The position numbers were made by a program, and so were the translations under genes. Below, piece by piece: positions 1 to 5,568 of a stretch of DNA of 6,379 nt. The DNA is from an uncultured Eubacteriales bacterium (GTDB lineage Bacteria > Bacillota > Clostridia > Peptostreptococcales > Anaerovoracaceae), in contig URGK01000095.1 in the NCBI GenBank assembly GCA_900547295.1, positions 1 to 6,379 on the forward strand. The letters are read 5' to 3'. A model generated the notes under the pieces. The model worked only from the letters and a program-made list of their open reading frames with translations, searched no databases and was not told where the DNA came from. Position 1 is the stretch's first letter, and each line of letters opens with the position of its first letter.

Positions 1-9
1 CGGCTTATC

Positions 10-1560
10 ATGAGAAAAAGCAGAATATTAACTGTTTTCTTAGCACTTGCTGTTGCGTTTGCCATTCCGGCAGGCCCGGGACTGTATGCTGCAGATGCGG
101 CAACAAGCGGAACTGCCATATCAACAGCAGATGATTTAAAGAAAATGGAAAATAATCCGTCAGGCAGCTATTATCTTAAAAATGATATAGAGGTGACAGG
201 TAATATACAGCTGTTCAAGGACCGCAAAAACCCGTTCAAGGGAACACTTGACGGCAACAGTCACAAGATTACGTATAAGTATACAGCTGCAAGATATGTA
301 GCGGACGTAGCGCTGTTTGGAAATACCGAAGGAGCAACCTTTAAAAACCTGAGCATATCGGTGGATATTAATATGACAGGCGGCGGAAACGCTGCGGGAC
401 TTGTTGAAAACTCAAAGAACGGTAAATTTGAAAACATTAAAACATCAGGCAGCATCAAAATAAAGAACCGAGGTACCGAAGATGACGATTGCTGCAATGC
501 TGTAGGAATTGTGGCGTATGAGTCAGCCTCCGGAACCATTAAAAACTGCGCTAACAGTATTGATATAGAGCTTACGCATAAAGGTCAGAGCGCTCCGACT
601 GCTTCAGGAATTGCAGGCATTGTAGGCAAAGGCTCTGTAACAAAATGCACCAATAAAGGTAAGATTGCTCTGACTCATACTCCTGATAAGGACTGGGGAA
701 GCAGTGAGTGCGAGGCTGCAGGTATAGTTGGAGCCTACTATGGCACCAAGGCAATTTCAGGCTGTAAAAACAGCGGTAAAATTTCTATAACAGGAACAAA
801 GGCAACTGAAGCCTATGGATTCGCGCCAAAGGCGGCGGGCATAGCTGTAATTTCGGATGCAAATATAGTATCCTGCTCAAATACAGCTACCATAAGCATA
901 AACAATAATGCAAGCGGCAATCGCGGAGCGGAAGCTGCCGGTATAGCTTGTGAAGCAGCCCACATCGGCACAAAGGTTTCAAAGTGCAGTAACAGCGGCG
1001 CGATTTCATATACAGGCAAACCTGCCGGCGGTATTGATATTGTTACTGTTGCAGGAGTTGTATGCTCCGCAGCTAAGGCTGAACAGACTTACAACAAGGG
1101 TAAGGTTTCGGTAAACAGCAAAATCAAAGCAGATGCAGGCGGCATCGCAGGTTTTTGCGCTGATATGAGAAACTGCTATAACACAGGCGCTGTTACTCAT
1201 AAGGGTACAGGTAATGCAGGCGGCCTTGCAGCAACTGCCACAGTTATAGGTGGCTATGTCAAAGGCAACTATTCCACAGGCAAGGTTGGAGGAAACAGCA
1301 GCAGTAAACTCTTCAAGGGTCAGCTTATAGGCTTCTACAGCGGCGGATTTGATGTTATGAAGAGAAACATTTACAACAACTACTATAAGACATCAGGCAA
1401 GGCATACGGCGCAGCAGACTTTACATGGAAACCATGGCTTGCAAAGGCAACCAAGGTTTCTTCAATCACAGCCAAGAATTGCCCGGCATTGAGTTCAAAA
1501 TACTGGACATACTCAAGCAAATACAAGAGAATGATACTCAAAAACAACAAAGAAAAATAG
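10..1560 (+). CDS. Secreted beta-solenoid surface protein with GLUG-like repeats
   Basis: This encodes 516 residues. An N-terminal signal peptide is clear: basic MRKSR, a hydrophobic run to about residue 20, and an AxA-like cleavage region near 26-31. Residues 38-90 read as the capping coil seen before such repeats (a TADDL start, then a FKGTLDGN turn). From about 128 to 428 the chain repeats two linked motifs. One is [AG]-G-[IL]-[VA], seen near 129, 165, 200, 237, 276, 310, 348, 377 and 404. The other is C-x-N-[ST]-G-x-[IV] or a close variant, near 180, 213, 252, 289, 326, 361, 389 and 420, spaced 29-39 residues. This is a right-handed beta-helix pattern like GLUG-repeat adhesins. I see no LPXTG motif, choline-binding or SLH domain, so the protein is probably released or held by its basic tail. 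Only nine bases precede the start, so no ribosome site can be judged; the frame is open to the window edge, but the signal peptide fixes the start. Its ligand or role is unknown. Confidence 0.85.
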   Translation: MRKSRILTVFLALAVAFAIPAGPGLYAADAATSGTAISTADDLKKMENNPSGSYYLKNDIEVTGNIQLFKDRKNPFKGTLDGNSHKITYKYTAARYVADVALFGNTEGATFKNLSISVDINMTGGGNAAGLVENSKNGKFENIKTSGSIKIKNRGTEDDDCCNAVGIVAYESASGTIKNCANSIDIELTHKGQSAPTASGIAGIVGKGSVTKCTNKGKIALTHTPDKDWGSSECEAAGIVGAYYGTKAISGCKNSGKISITGTKATEAYGFAPKAAGIAVISDANIVSCSNTATISINNNASGNRGAEAAGIACEAAHIGTKVSKCSNSGAISYTGKPAGGIDIVTVAGVVCSAAKAEQTYNKGKVSVNSKIKADAGGIAGFCADMRNCYNTGAVTHKGTGNAGGLAATATVIGGYVKGNYSTGKVGGNSSSKLFKGQLIGFYSGGFDVMKRNIYNNYYKTSGKAYGAADFTWKPWLAKATKVSSITAKNCPALSSKYWTYSSKYKRMILKNNKEK

Positions 1561-1578
1561 CTTAAATAAGGCAGACAA

Positions 1579-1611
1579 GGCAGTCGGGACCAAACCCCGG
1601 CTGTCTTTTTT
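1579..1611 (+). terminator. Rho-independent terminator after the solenoid gene
   Basis: A 10-bp stem (GGCAGTCGGG with CCCGGCTGTC, including two G-T pairs) closes a 7-base loop and runs straight into six T residues. It lies 18 bases after the stop codon and separates the solenoid gene from the regulator downstream. Confidence 0.88.
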
Positions 1612-1629
1612 CGTGAGGAAATATATTCG

Positions 1630-1657
1630 TGCTTTGAGCACAACAAAAGCATATAAT
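1630..1657 (+). promoter_or_regulatory. Possible -10 box and overlapping palindrome before the HTH gene
   Basis: A perfect TATAAT lies at 1652-1657, directly against the proposed start codon. No good -35 hexamer lies 16-18 bases upstream; the nearest, TTGAGC at 1634-1639, is only 12 bases away. An imperfect palindrome (TGCTTT at 1630-1635, AAAGCA at 1646-1651) abuts the TATAAT and could be an operator for the downstream DNA-binding protein. This is inference; the region is AT-rich and TATAAT can occur by chance. Confidence 0.3.
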
Positions 1658-1658
1658 A

Positions 1659-2135
1659 ATGAGTAAAATTTATTATATGAAAGAATGGGAATTAAATGAT
1701 AAAACTTATTGCTGTCTGATTTCGGAGATTAAAAAAATCAGAAGCTTTGATGATGAGGAAAAATACATAGAAAAGTATGTGTATCCACACCGCAGCAGGA
1801 CCTTTTCGCAATATCTGAGGGAATATATGCACCAAAACAATATTGCAGTGGCTGATGTTATGAAAAACAGCGGAATTAACAGAAATTACGGCTACAACAT
1901 CATAAATGGGACAAGAAAAAAGCCCGGAAGAGATAAGGTGATAGCTCTGTGCATAGGAGCCGGTATGGATATTGACCATATTCAGTATTCGCTGGCAGTT
2001 GCCGGATTTTGCGTGCTTAATCCGAGAGATGAAAGAGATGTCAGAATTGCTTCTGCTGCTTTGCGCGGAACAAAGGATATACTCAGACTTAATATATATC
2101 TTGAGGAGCATGGAATAGAACCCTTGCAGGTATAG
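1659..2135 (+). CDS. Small XRE-type helix-turn-helix protein
   Basis: This encodes 158 residues. A mostly charged N-terminal stretch (1-47) is followed by a lambda-repressor-type five-helix domain at about 48-118. In it, FSQYLREYM starts helix 1, VADVMKNSGI and NRNYGYNIINGTRKKPG form the helix-turn-helix, and RDKVIALCIGAGM with DHIQYSLAVAGF forms the later helices. A C-terminal segment (about 122-155: NPRDERDV, then IYLEEHGIEPL) matches my memory of a Clostridia family of 130-160-residue XRE proteins, some of which lie near Ser/Thr kinase genes. No kinase is visible here. The start is uncertain. ATG 1659 and ATG 1677 (residue 7) both lack a Shine-Dalgarno sequence, while the other genes here have good ones. 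It probably regulates transcription, perhaps its own or that of the membrane/lipoprotein pair 80 bases downstream. The target is unknown. Confidence 0.82.
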   Translation: MSKIYYMKEWELNDKTYCCLISEIKKIRSFDDEEKYIEKYVYPHRSRTFSQYLREYMHQNNIAVADVMKNSGINRNYGYNIINGTRKKPGRDKVIALCIGAGMDIDHIQYSLAVAGFCVLNPRDERDVRIASAALRGTKDILRLNIYLEEHGIEPLQV

Positions 2136-2144
2136 AAATTAAAA

Positions 2145-2161
2145 TCGTGCCGGCAGCACGA
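2145..2161. repeat. Small perfect inverted repeat (TCGTGC/GCACGA)
   Basis: A 6-bp perfect stem with a 5-base loop (CGGCA) lies 9 bases after the HTH stop codon. On the + strand it is followed by CAAAAATTA, so it is a poor terminator. Read on the - strand it is followed by TTTTAATTT, but no gene ends there. It could be a processing hairpin or an operator for the adjacent regulator; the function is not shown. Confidence 0.4.
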
Positions 2162-2215
2162 CAAAAATTACAGAAAATATACTATGATAAAACAAAAACA
2201 GAAAGGACAGTGTTT

Positions 2216-2596
2216 ATGAAAACATTAAAACTCATTCTAGGAATTATCTCTTTTATATTGTCTGCATTTGTACTGTTTCAGTCGTGCGCGGCGGGAATAG
2301 GAAATGCACTTGAAAATAACGGCGAAGCAGGCGGTAGCGCAGGCGTTATCCTTGCCATATGCTGCATTGTAGCAGGTATAGTTGCAATAGTTACAAGAAA
2401 CCGTAATGGAGCAGGTTCGTTTGTTGCCGGAGGCTTTTATCTGGCAGGAGGAATTATCGGCGCTGCCTGTGCAGGAAGCTACAGCGACCTTGTTATATGG
2501 GGTGTTCTGTGTATAGCCTTTGGAGCCGTATTTATAATCGGAACTATTGTATGCCGTAAAAAAGAACAGAGGATAGGAGAAGGAGAACAAAGATAA
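2216..2596 (+). CDS. Four-helix membrane protein of unknown function
   Basis: This encodes 126 residues, nearly all hydrophobic. Likely membrane segments are about 4-22, 42-60, 66-86 and 92-112, followed by a short basic cytoplasmic tail (RKKEQRIGEGEQR). The second half is rich in Gly and Ala (AGGFYLAGGIIGAACAGS), typical of tightly packed helices. The frame is open back to 2147, but ATG 2216 is the better start: it has an AAAGGA ribosome site at 2202-2207 with suitable spacing and begins a proper membrane segment, whereas the 23 extra residues are polar and unlike a protein N terminus. Its stop overlaps the next start by one base (TAATG), so the two genes are almost certainly translationally coupled. 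I recall similar small membrane proteins beside DUF5067 lipoproteins in other Firmicutes; no activity is known to me. No catalytic motif is visible. Confidence 0.8.
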   Translation: MKTLKLILGIISFILSAFVLFQSCAAGIGNALENNGEAGGSAGVILAICCIVAGIVAIVTRNRNGAGSFVAGGFYLAGGIIGAACAGSYSDLVIWGVLCIAFGAVFIIGTIVCRKKEQRIGEGEQR

Positions 2597-3066
2597 TGAA
2601 GAGGGTACTTGTAATATTATTAACAGCTGTTGTAATGTTTGCCTTTGCAGGTTGCGGAGGTGAGACTGAACCGGAGGAAAAAGCTCCGTCTGATAACGGA
2701 GCGCTTGGTAACTACGAAGTGGCTATTAAAGATTACGAGCTGGTTAAAAACTATGACGGTAAAGATACCATAGCAGTAAGTATTGACTTTACAAACAACA
2801 GTGATGAAGCGGCAAGCTTTGATGTCGCTATGATGTGTGATGCTTTTCAGGACGGTGTAGAGCTGGACACAACATCTGTGTATACTGATGAAGAATCGTT
2901 TGATTGTATGGACGATGATACCTCCAAGCAGATTAAACCCGGCAGAACAATAGAAATTATTGTTACAAAGGAGCTTGAAAACACTACATCGCCTGTAGAT
3001 GTTGAGGTTGAAGAGTTTCTTGGCAACGGGGATAAAGTTGTGAAAACCTTTGAACTGGAAAAATAG
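2596..3066 (+). CDS. DUF5067-type lipoprotein
   Basis: This encodes 156 residues. A lipoprotein signal is plain: MKRVLVILL, a hydrophobic core, then the lipobox FAGC with the lipidated cysteine at residue 20. A short acidic linker (about 21-37) leads to one compact domain (about 38-154) with the order YEVAIKDYELV, the GKDTIAVSIDFTNNS strand, SFDVAMMCDAFQDGVEL, KQIKPGRTIEI and SPVDVEVEEF. That is the immunoglobulin-like beta-sandwich arrangement of the DUF5067/DUF4352 families of secreted Gram-positive proteins, so it should sit on the outer face of the membrane. The ribosome site AAGGAG (2580-2585) lies inside the upstream gene, and the start codon overlaps that gene's stop by one base. Function is unknown; partnership with the membrane protein is inferred from coupling. 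A strong terminator follows. Confidence 0.85.
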   Translation: MKRVLVILLTAVVMFAFAGCGGETEPEEKAPSDNGALGNYEVAIKDYELVKNYDGKDTIAVSIDFTNNSDEAASFDVAMMCDAFQDGVELDTTSVYTDEESFDCMDDDTSKQIKPGRTIEIIVTKELENTTSPVDVEVEEFLGNGDKVVKTFELEK

Positions 3067-3093
3067 GATTATACATATTGAAAACTCAGGCTT

Positions 3094-3128
3094 AATCCGC
3101 TGCAGACCGCAGCGGGTTTTGTTTTTTT
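3094..3128 (+). terminator. Rho-independent terminator after the lipoprotein gene
   Basis: A 10-bp stem (AATCCGCTGC with GCAGCGGGTT, one T-G pair) encloses a 5-base loop AGACC. It is followed by a T-rich tract ending in seven T residues. It separates the lipoprotein unit from ddl. Confidence 0.9.
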
Positions 3129-3140
3129 GTGTATTACCTC

Positions 3141-3168
3141 TTGCGGTACTTTTTTTACTGAATATAAT
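3141..3168 (+). promoter_or_regulatory. Probable sigma-A promoter for ddl
   Basis: A perfect -10 box TATAAT (3163-3168) lies 16 bases after a weak -35 box TTGCGG (3141-3146, three matches to consensus). Transcription would begin near 3175, about 35 bases before the ddl start. A second TAAAAT at 3173-3178 is less well placed. The position directly after a terminator supports a new transcript here. Confidence 0.55.
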
Positions 3169-3209
3169 GTGCTAAAATAAATACATATTTTAAGTGAGGA
3201 GTGTTAGAT

Positions 3210-4271
3210 ATGAACAAAATAAGACTTGCAGTGCTGTTTGGAGGCGTTTCATCAGAGTATGAGGTTTCCTGCGTATCTGCATCATCGGTACTTGATAACC
3301 TTGACAAAGACAAATATGAGATATACAAAATAGGAATTACAAAAGACGGCAGATGGTTTCTGACCATGGCAGATACCGCGCAGATAAAGGACGGCAGATG
3401 GGCAGACCGCAAGGACAATATAAGCGCGGTTATATCACCCGACAGAGGCTGCCGCGGACTGCTGCTGTTAAAGGAAAGAGAAACCGAAAGCATCAGAATT
3501 GACTGCATATACCCTGTCGTTCACGGCAAGAACTGCGAGGACGGAGTGCTGCAGGGGCTTTTAGAGCTTTCAGGCATACCTTATGTGGGACCCGGAGTTG
3601 CGGCTTCGGCATGCAGTATGGACAAAGCTATAACCAAGCTCATAGCCGGAGCTGCGGGAATTAATCAGGCTGACTATGTTCTGGTTACGGCAAGCGAGCT
3701 CAAAGCAGACGAGACTGCGACGCTTGACAGAGTTGAAGCGTATTTCAATAGATATCCTCTGTTTATAAAGCCGGCAAACGAAGGCTCCTCAGTGGGCATA
3801 TCCAAGGTTCACGACAGAGCAGAGCTAGGCAGAGGGCTGGCAGAGGCGGCAGGCTATGATGAAAAAATCCTTGTCGAGGAAACCATAGTAGGCAGAGAAA
3901 TAGAAACGGCGGTGCTTGGAAATGACAATCCTGAGGTTGCAAAGATAGGAGAGATATTCTCCTGCAATGAGTTTTATGACTATGAGGCAAAATATGCGGA
4001 TATCGGCTCCAGAACAGGAATTATAGACGATATATCGCCTGAGCTTGAGCAGCAGATTAAAGAGACAGCAGTCAGAGTGTTCAAGGCTATGGGCTGCAAA
4101 GGCATGTCAAGAATAGACTTTTTCCTTACCGAAGACAACCGCATCATATTAAACGAGCTTAATACTCTGCCGGGATTTACGTCAATCAGTATGTATCCGA
4201 AGATGTGGGAGGCGGCAGGTGTGCCGTATCCGCAGCTTTTAGACAGACTTATAGCGCTTGCAATGGAATAA
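3210..4271 (+). CDS. ddl: D-alanine--D-alanine ligase
   Basis: This encodes 353 residues of an ATP-grasp ligase that joins two D-alanines for peptidoglycan precursors in the cytoplasm. Seen in order are the N-terminal GGVSSEYEVS (11-20, with the E18 that contacts the first D-Ala), VVHGKNCEDGVLQGLLE (103-119), the ATP-grasp KPANEGSSVGISK (187-199), the omega-loop YDYEAKY (256-262), RIDFF (301-305) and the metal-binding NELNTLPGFTS (315-325, E316 and N318). The Tyr of YDYEAKY is the residue linked to D-Ala rather than D-lactate or D-Ser specificity. No vanT, vanX or vanXY-like gene is nearby, so this is the housekeeping enzyme. GTG 3201 is also in frame, but GAGGAG (3196-3201) is the ribosome site for ATG 3210, 8 bases away, so the ATG is preferred. 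The VOC gene follows after 18 bases with no terminator. Confidence 0.96.
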   Translation: MNKIRLAVLFGGVSSEYEVSCVSASSVLDNLDKDKYEIYKIGITKDGRWFLTMADTAQIKDGRWADRKDNISAVISPDRGCRGLLLLKERETESIRIDCIYPVVHGKNCEDGVLQGLLELSGIPYVGPGVAASACSMDKAITKLIAGAAGINQADYVLVTASELKADETATLDRVEAYFNRYPLFIKPANEGSSVGISKVHDRAELGRGLAEAAGYDEKILVEETIVGREIETAVLGNDNPEVAKIGEIFSCNEFYDYEAKYADIGSRTGIIDDISPELEQQIKETAVRVFKAMGCKGMSRIDFFLTEDNRIILNELNTLPGFTSISMYPKMWEAAGVPYPQLLDRLIALAME

Positions 4272-4289
4272 TATACGGGGAGAATCAGT

Positions 4290-4646
4290 ATGAAAGTCAG
4301 ATACACCACAATGATTGCAGACAATATGAAAGACTCTGTAGATTTTTATGAGAATGTAATGGGATTTAAGGTGCAGGAGGTATATAATCTGCCAAACGGC
4401 TCGGAGATTGCAATACTTGACGGCGGCGGGGCCATGATAGAGCTCATAGAAAGCAGTGACTTTGAAACAGGCCTTTACTCTATGGGAGTTGAGGTTGAAA
4501 ATCTCGAAAAAACTCTTGAGACTATGAAAGCAAAGGGCGTTGAGATTACTATGGAGCCTGTAAGGACGCTGGTGGGGATAATTGCTTTTATCAAAGACCC
4601 CAATGGAGTAAACATTGCGCTTATTGAACACAGACAGAGGCTTTGA
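4290..4646 (+). CDS. VOC (glyoxalase/bleomycin-resistance fold) family protein
   Basis: This encodes 118 residues, the normal length for a single two-module VOC protein. Module one runs about 2-55 (KVRYTTMIADNMKDSVDFYENVMGFKV, then MIELIE). Module two runs about 62-113 (LYSMGVEVENLEKTLETMKAKGVEI, then FIKDPNGVNIALIE). The DPNG turn and NMKDSVDFYENVMGF helix are hallmark features. Of the four usual metal positions only E51 looks preserved; R4, S64 and A110 appear at the others. It may therefore bind a ligand without acting as a metal-dependent glyoxalase. The substrate is unknown. GGGGAG (4277-4282) gives a good ribosome site 7 bases from the ATG. It lies 18 bases after ddl and is probably co-transcribed, which need not mean a peptidoglycan role. 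The reading frame ends in CTT-TGA and the next coding-like frame is exactly +1 to it. Confidence 0.88.
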   Translation: MKVRYTTMIADNMKDSVDFYENVMGFKVQEVYNLPNGSEIAILDGGGAMIELIESSDFETGLYSMGVEVENLEKTLETMKAKGVEITMEPVRTLVGIIAFIKDPNGVNIALIEHRQRL

Positions 4647-4842
4647 ATATACAGAGAATACCTACAAAGCGCTGTATGGCATATTCGGCAAGATGGCTGA
4701 CATAGAAGCAGGCAAAAAAGTTGATTTCTCAGATGAAATAGCAATTTACAAGAAAGCGGTTAAAGATCAGACCGCCTGCCTTGAAGCCGACATGGCAGAT
4801 GAAACAAAAGCTATGAACAAGCTCGCCGGAATGATTAAGTAA
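4615..4842 (+). CDS. Unrecognised small frame overlapping the VOC gene end
   Basis: This open frame reaches 75 residues if read from TTG 4615, 32 bases inside the VOC gene; an in-frame TAA at 4609 blocks a longer reading. Neither TTG 4615, TTG 4624 nor ATG 4693 (49 residues) has a convincing ribosome site. The composition looks coding: the residues are charged and helical (EAGKKVDFSDEIAIYKKAVKDQ, ADETKAMNKLAGMIK), with no membrane segment. I do not recognise a family. Three explanations fit: a small gene translated by coupling to the VOC gene, the C-terminal remnant of a lost gene, or the tail of a longer VOC protein reached by a +1 shift at the CTT-TGA at 4641-4646. The last would give a 183-residue product. 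No terminator hairpin follows it. Confidence 0.4.
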   Translation: MRLLNTDRGFEYTENTYKALYGIFGKMADIEAGKKVDFSDEIAIYKKAVKDQTACLEADMADETKAMNKLAGMIK

Positions 4843-4866
4843 AACTGACAGAGAACCAAAGAAAAA

Positions 4867-4919
4867 TAAGGCGAAACGACCTGATTAAGGTGAAAAAATA
4901 TTTGACATAAGGTGAAAAA
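4867..4919 (+). repeat. Three TAAGGYGAAA direct repeats at the rplM promoter
   Basis: Copies begin at 4867 (TAAGGCGAAA), 4886 (TAAGGTGAAAAA) and 4908 (TAAGGTGAAAAA). The last two are identical over 12 bases and start 22 bases apart, about two helical turns; the first is 19 bases from the second. The last copy fills most of the spacer between the -35 and -10 boxes, so a protein bound there would affect polymerase directly. A candidate operator; the binding protein is unknown. Confidence 0.5.
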
Positions 4920-4930
4920 TGAGATAGAAT
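4902..4930 (+). promoter_or_regulatory. Strong sigma-A promoter for the rplM-rpsI operon
   Basis: A perfect TTGACA (4902-4907) and TAGAAT (4925-4930, five of six) are separated by the ideal 17 bases. Transcription should begin near 4937, giving a leader of roughly 185 bases. This fits the strong expression needed for ribosomal proteins. Confidence 0.85.
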
Positions 4931-4934
4931 GGTG

Positions 4935-5120
4935 CTGTGTCATATGCATGGCACTATTTTATAGTGCAGTTATATGAACAGAAGAGATAGCGACTGTATA
5001 TACGGGCTATCCGCTAATAAAAATTAGTAATGCCGAACAAGCTGGAGCACAGCTTCAACCCAGTAGGCAGAACCGAAACAGATACGCGCGATGTATCCCA
5101 GTAGGTAGAAAGGAACAAAG
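4935..5120 (+). promoter_or_regulatory. Structured mRNA leader of rplM
   Basis: The roughly 185-base untranslated leader holds five hairpins in a row. The first (4935-4981) has CTGT/ACAG and TCATAT/ATATGA paired around an inner perfect stem GCACTAT/ATAGTGC. The others are GATAGC/GCTATC (4986-5011), CTAAT/ATTAG with an AAAA loop (5014-5027), AAGCTG/CAGCTT (5039-5055) and GATAC/GTATC (5081-5097). The last two are each followed by near-identical 14-base CCCAGTAGG[CT]AGAA sequences (5059-5072 and 5097-5110). The final copy runs into the ribosome site AAAGGA (5109-5114). L13 controls its own mRNA in Escherichia coli, and an L13 leader motif is known in Bacilli; I cannot confirm that this leader belongs to either class. 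No terminator-like stem with a T-run is seen, so control of translation is more likely than attenuation. Confidence 0.6.
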
Positions 5121-5549
5121 ATGAAATCATTTATCGCAAAACCTGCAGAAGTTGAACGTAAATGGTACGTTATCGATGCAGAAGGCAAAACTCTTGGTAG
5201 ACTTGCTTCAGAAGCGGCAGCTATCCTTAGAGGAAAGAAAAAACCTATCTATACTCCACATGTTGACTGCGGTGACTATGTAATCGTAATCAATGCAGAG
5301 AAGATAGAAGTGACTGGTAAGAAAAGACAGAAGAAAATCTACAAGCACCATACTGGTTATCCGGGCGGCTTAAAGGAAATCACTTTCGAAAAGTTGCAGG
5401 CAAAGGACCCTTGCGAAATCATCAGACACGCAGTTAAGGGAATGATGCCTAACGGCAGACTCGGCAGACAGATGTACAAGAAGTTTAAGGTTTATGCAGG
5501 CCCTGATCACAATCATGCGGCTCAGAAACCTGAAGTATGGAATTTCTAA
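5121..5549 (+). CDS. rplM: 50S ribosomal protein L13
   Basis: This encodes 142 residues, the usual bacterial length. L13 is an early-assembly protein of the large ribosomal subunit that binds 23S rRNA. Clear family segments are KWYVIDAEGKTLGRLAS (14-30), AAILRGKKKPIYTPHVDCGDYV (33-54), INAEKIEVTGKK (57-68), YKHHTGYPGGLK (74-85) and the signature region RHAVKGMMPNGRLGRQMYKKFKVYAG (102-127). The ATG is set by AAAGGA (5109-5114) six bases upstream. rpsI follows after 19 bases, the standard bacterial order, so both are one transcript from the promoter at 4902-4930. The codons are cleaner than in the flanking genes, as expected for a highly expressed gene. Nothing is missing or broken. Confidence 0.98.
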   Translation: MKSFIAKPAEVERKWYVIDAEGKTLGRLASEAAAILRGKKKPIYTPHVDCGDYVIVINAEKIEVTGKKRQKKIYKHHTGYPGGLKEITFEKLQAKDPCEIIRHAVKGMMPNGRLGRQMYKKFKVYAGPDHNHAAQKPEVWNF

Positions 5550-5568
5550 GGAAAGGGAGGAATAGACA

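Noticed and set aside
2145..2161. Terminator for the HTH gene
   Set aside because: The stem is only 6 bp and no T-run follows on the + strand.
2147..2215. Upstream start for the membrane protein
   Set aside because: The extra 23 residues are polar, have no ribosome site, and overlap a hairpin. ATG 2216 has a good AAAGGA site and begins a membrane segment.
3201..3209. GTG start for ddl
   Set aside because: The G of this GTG is part of the GAGGAG ribosome site that serves ATG 3210.
3210..4271. VanG-like (D-Ala-D-Ser) resistance ligase
   Set aside because: The HGKNCEDG segment resembles that group, but it also occurs in ordinary Clostridia ligases. The omega-loop keeps YDYEAKY with Tyr, and no van partner genes are nearby.
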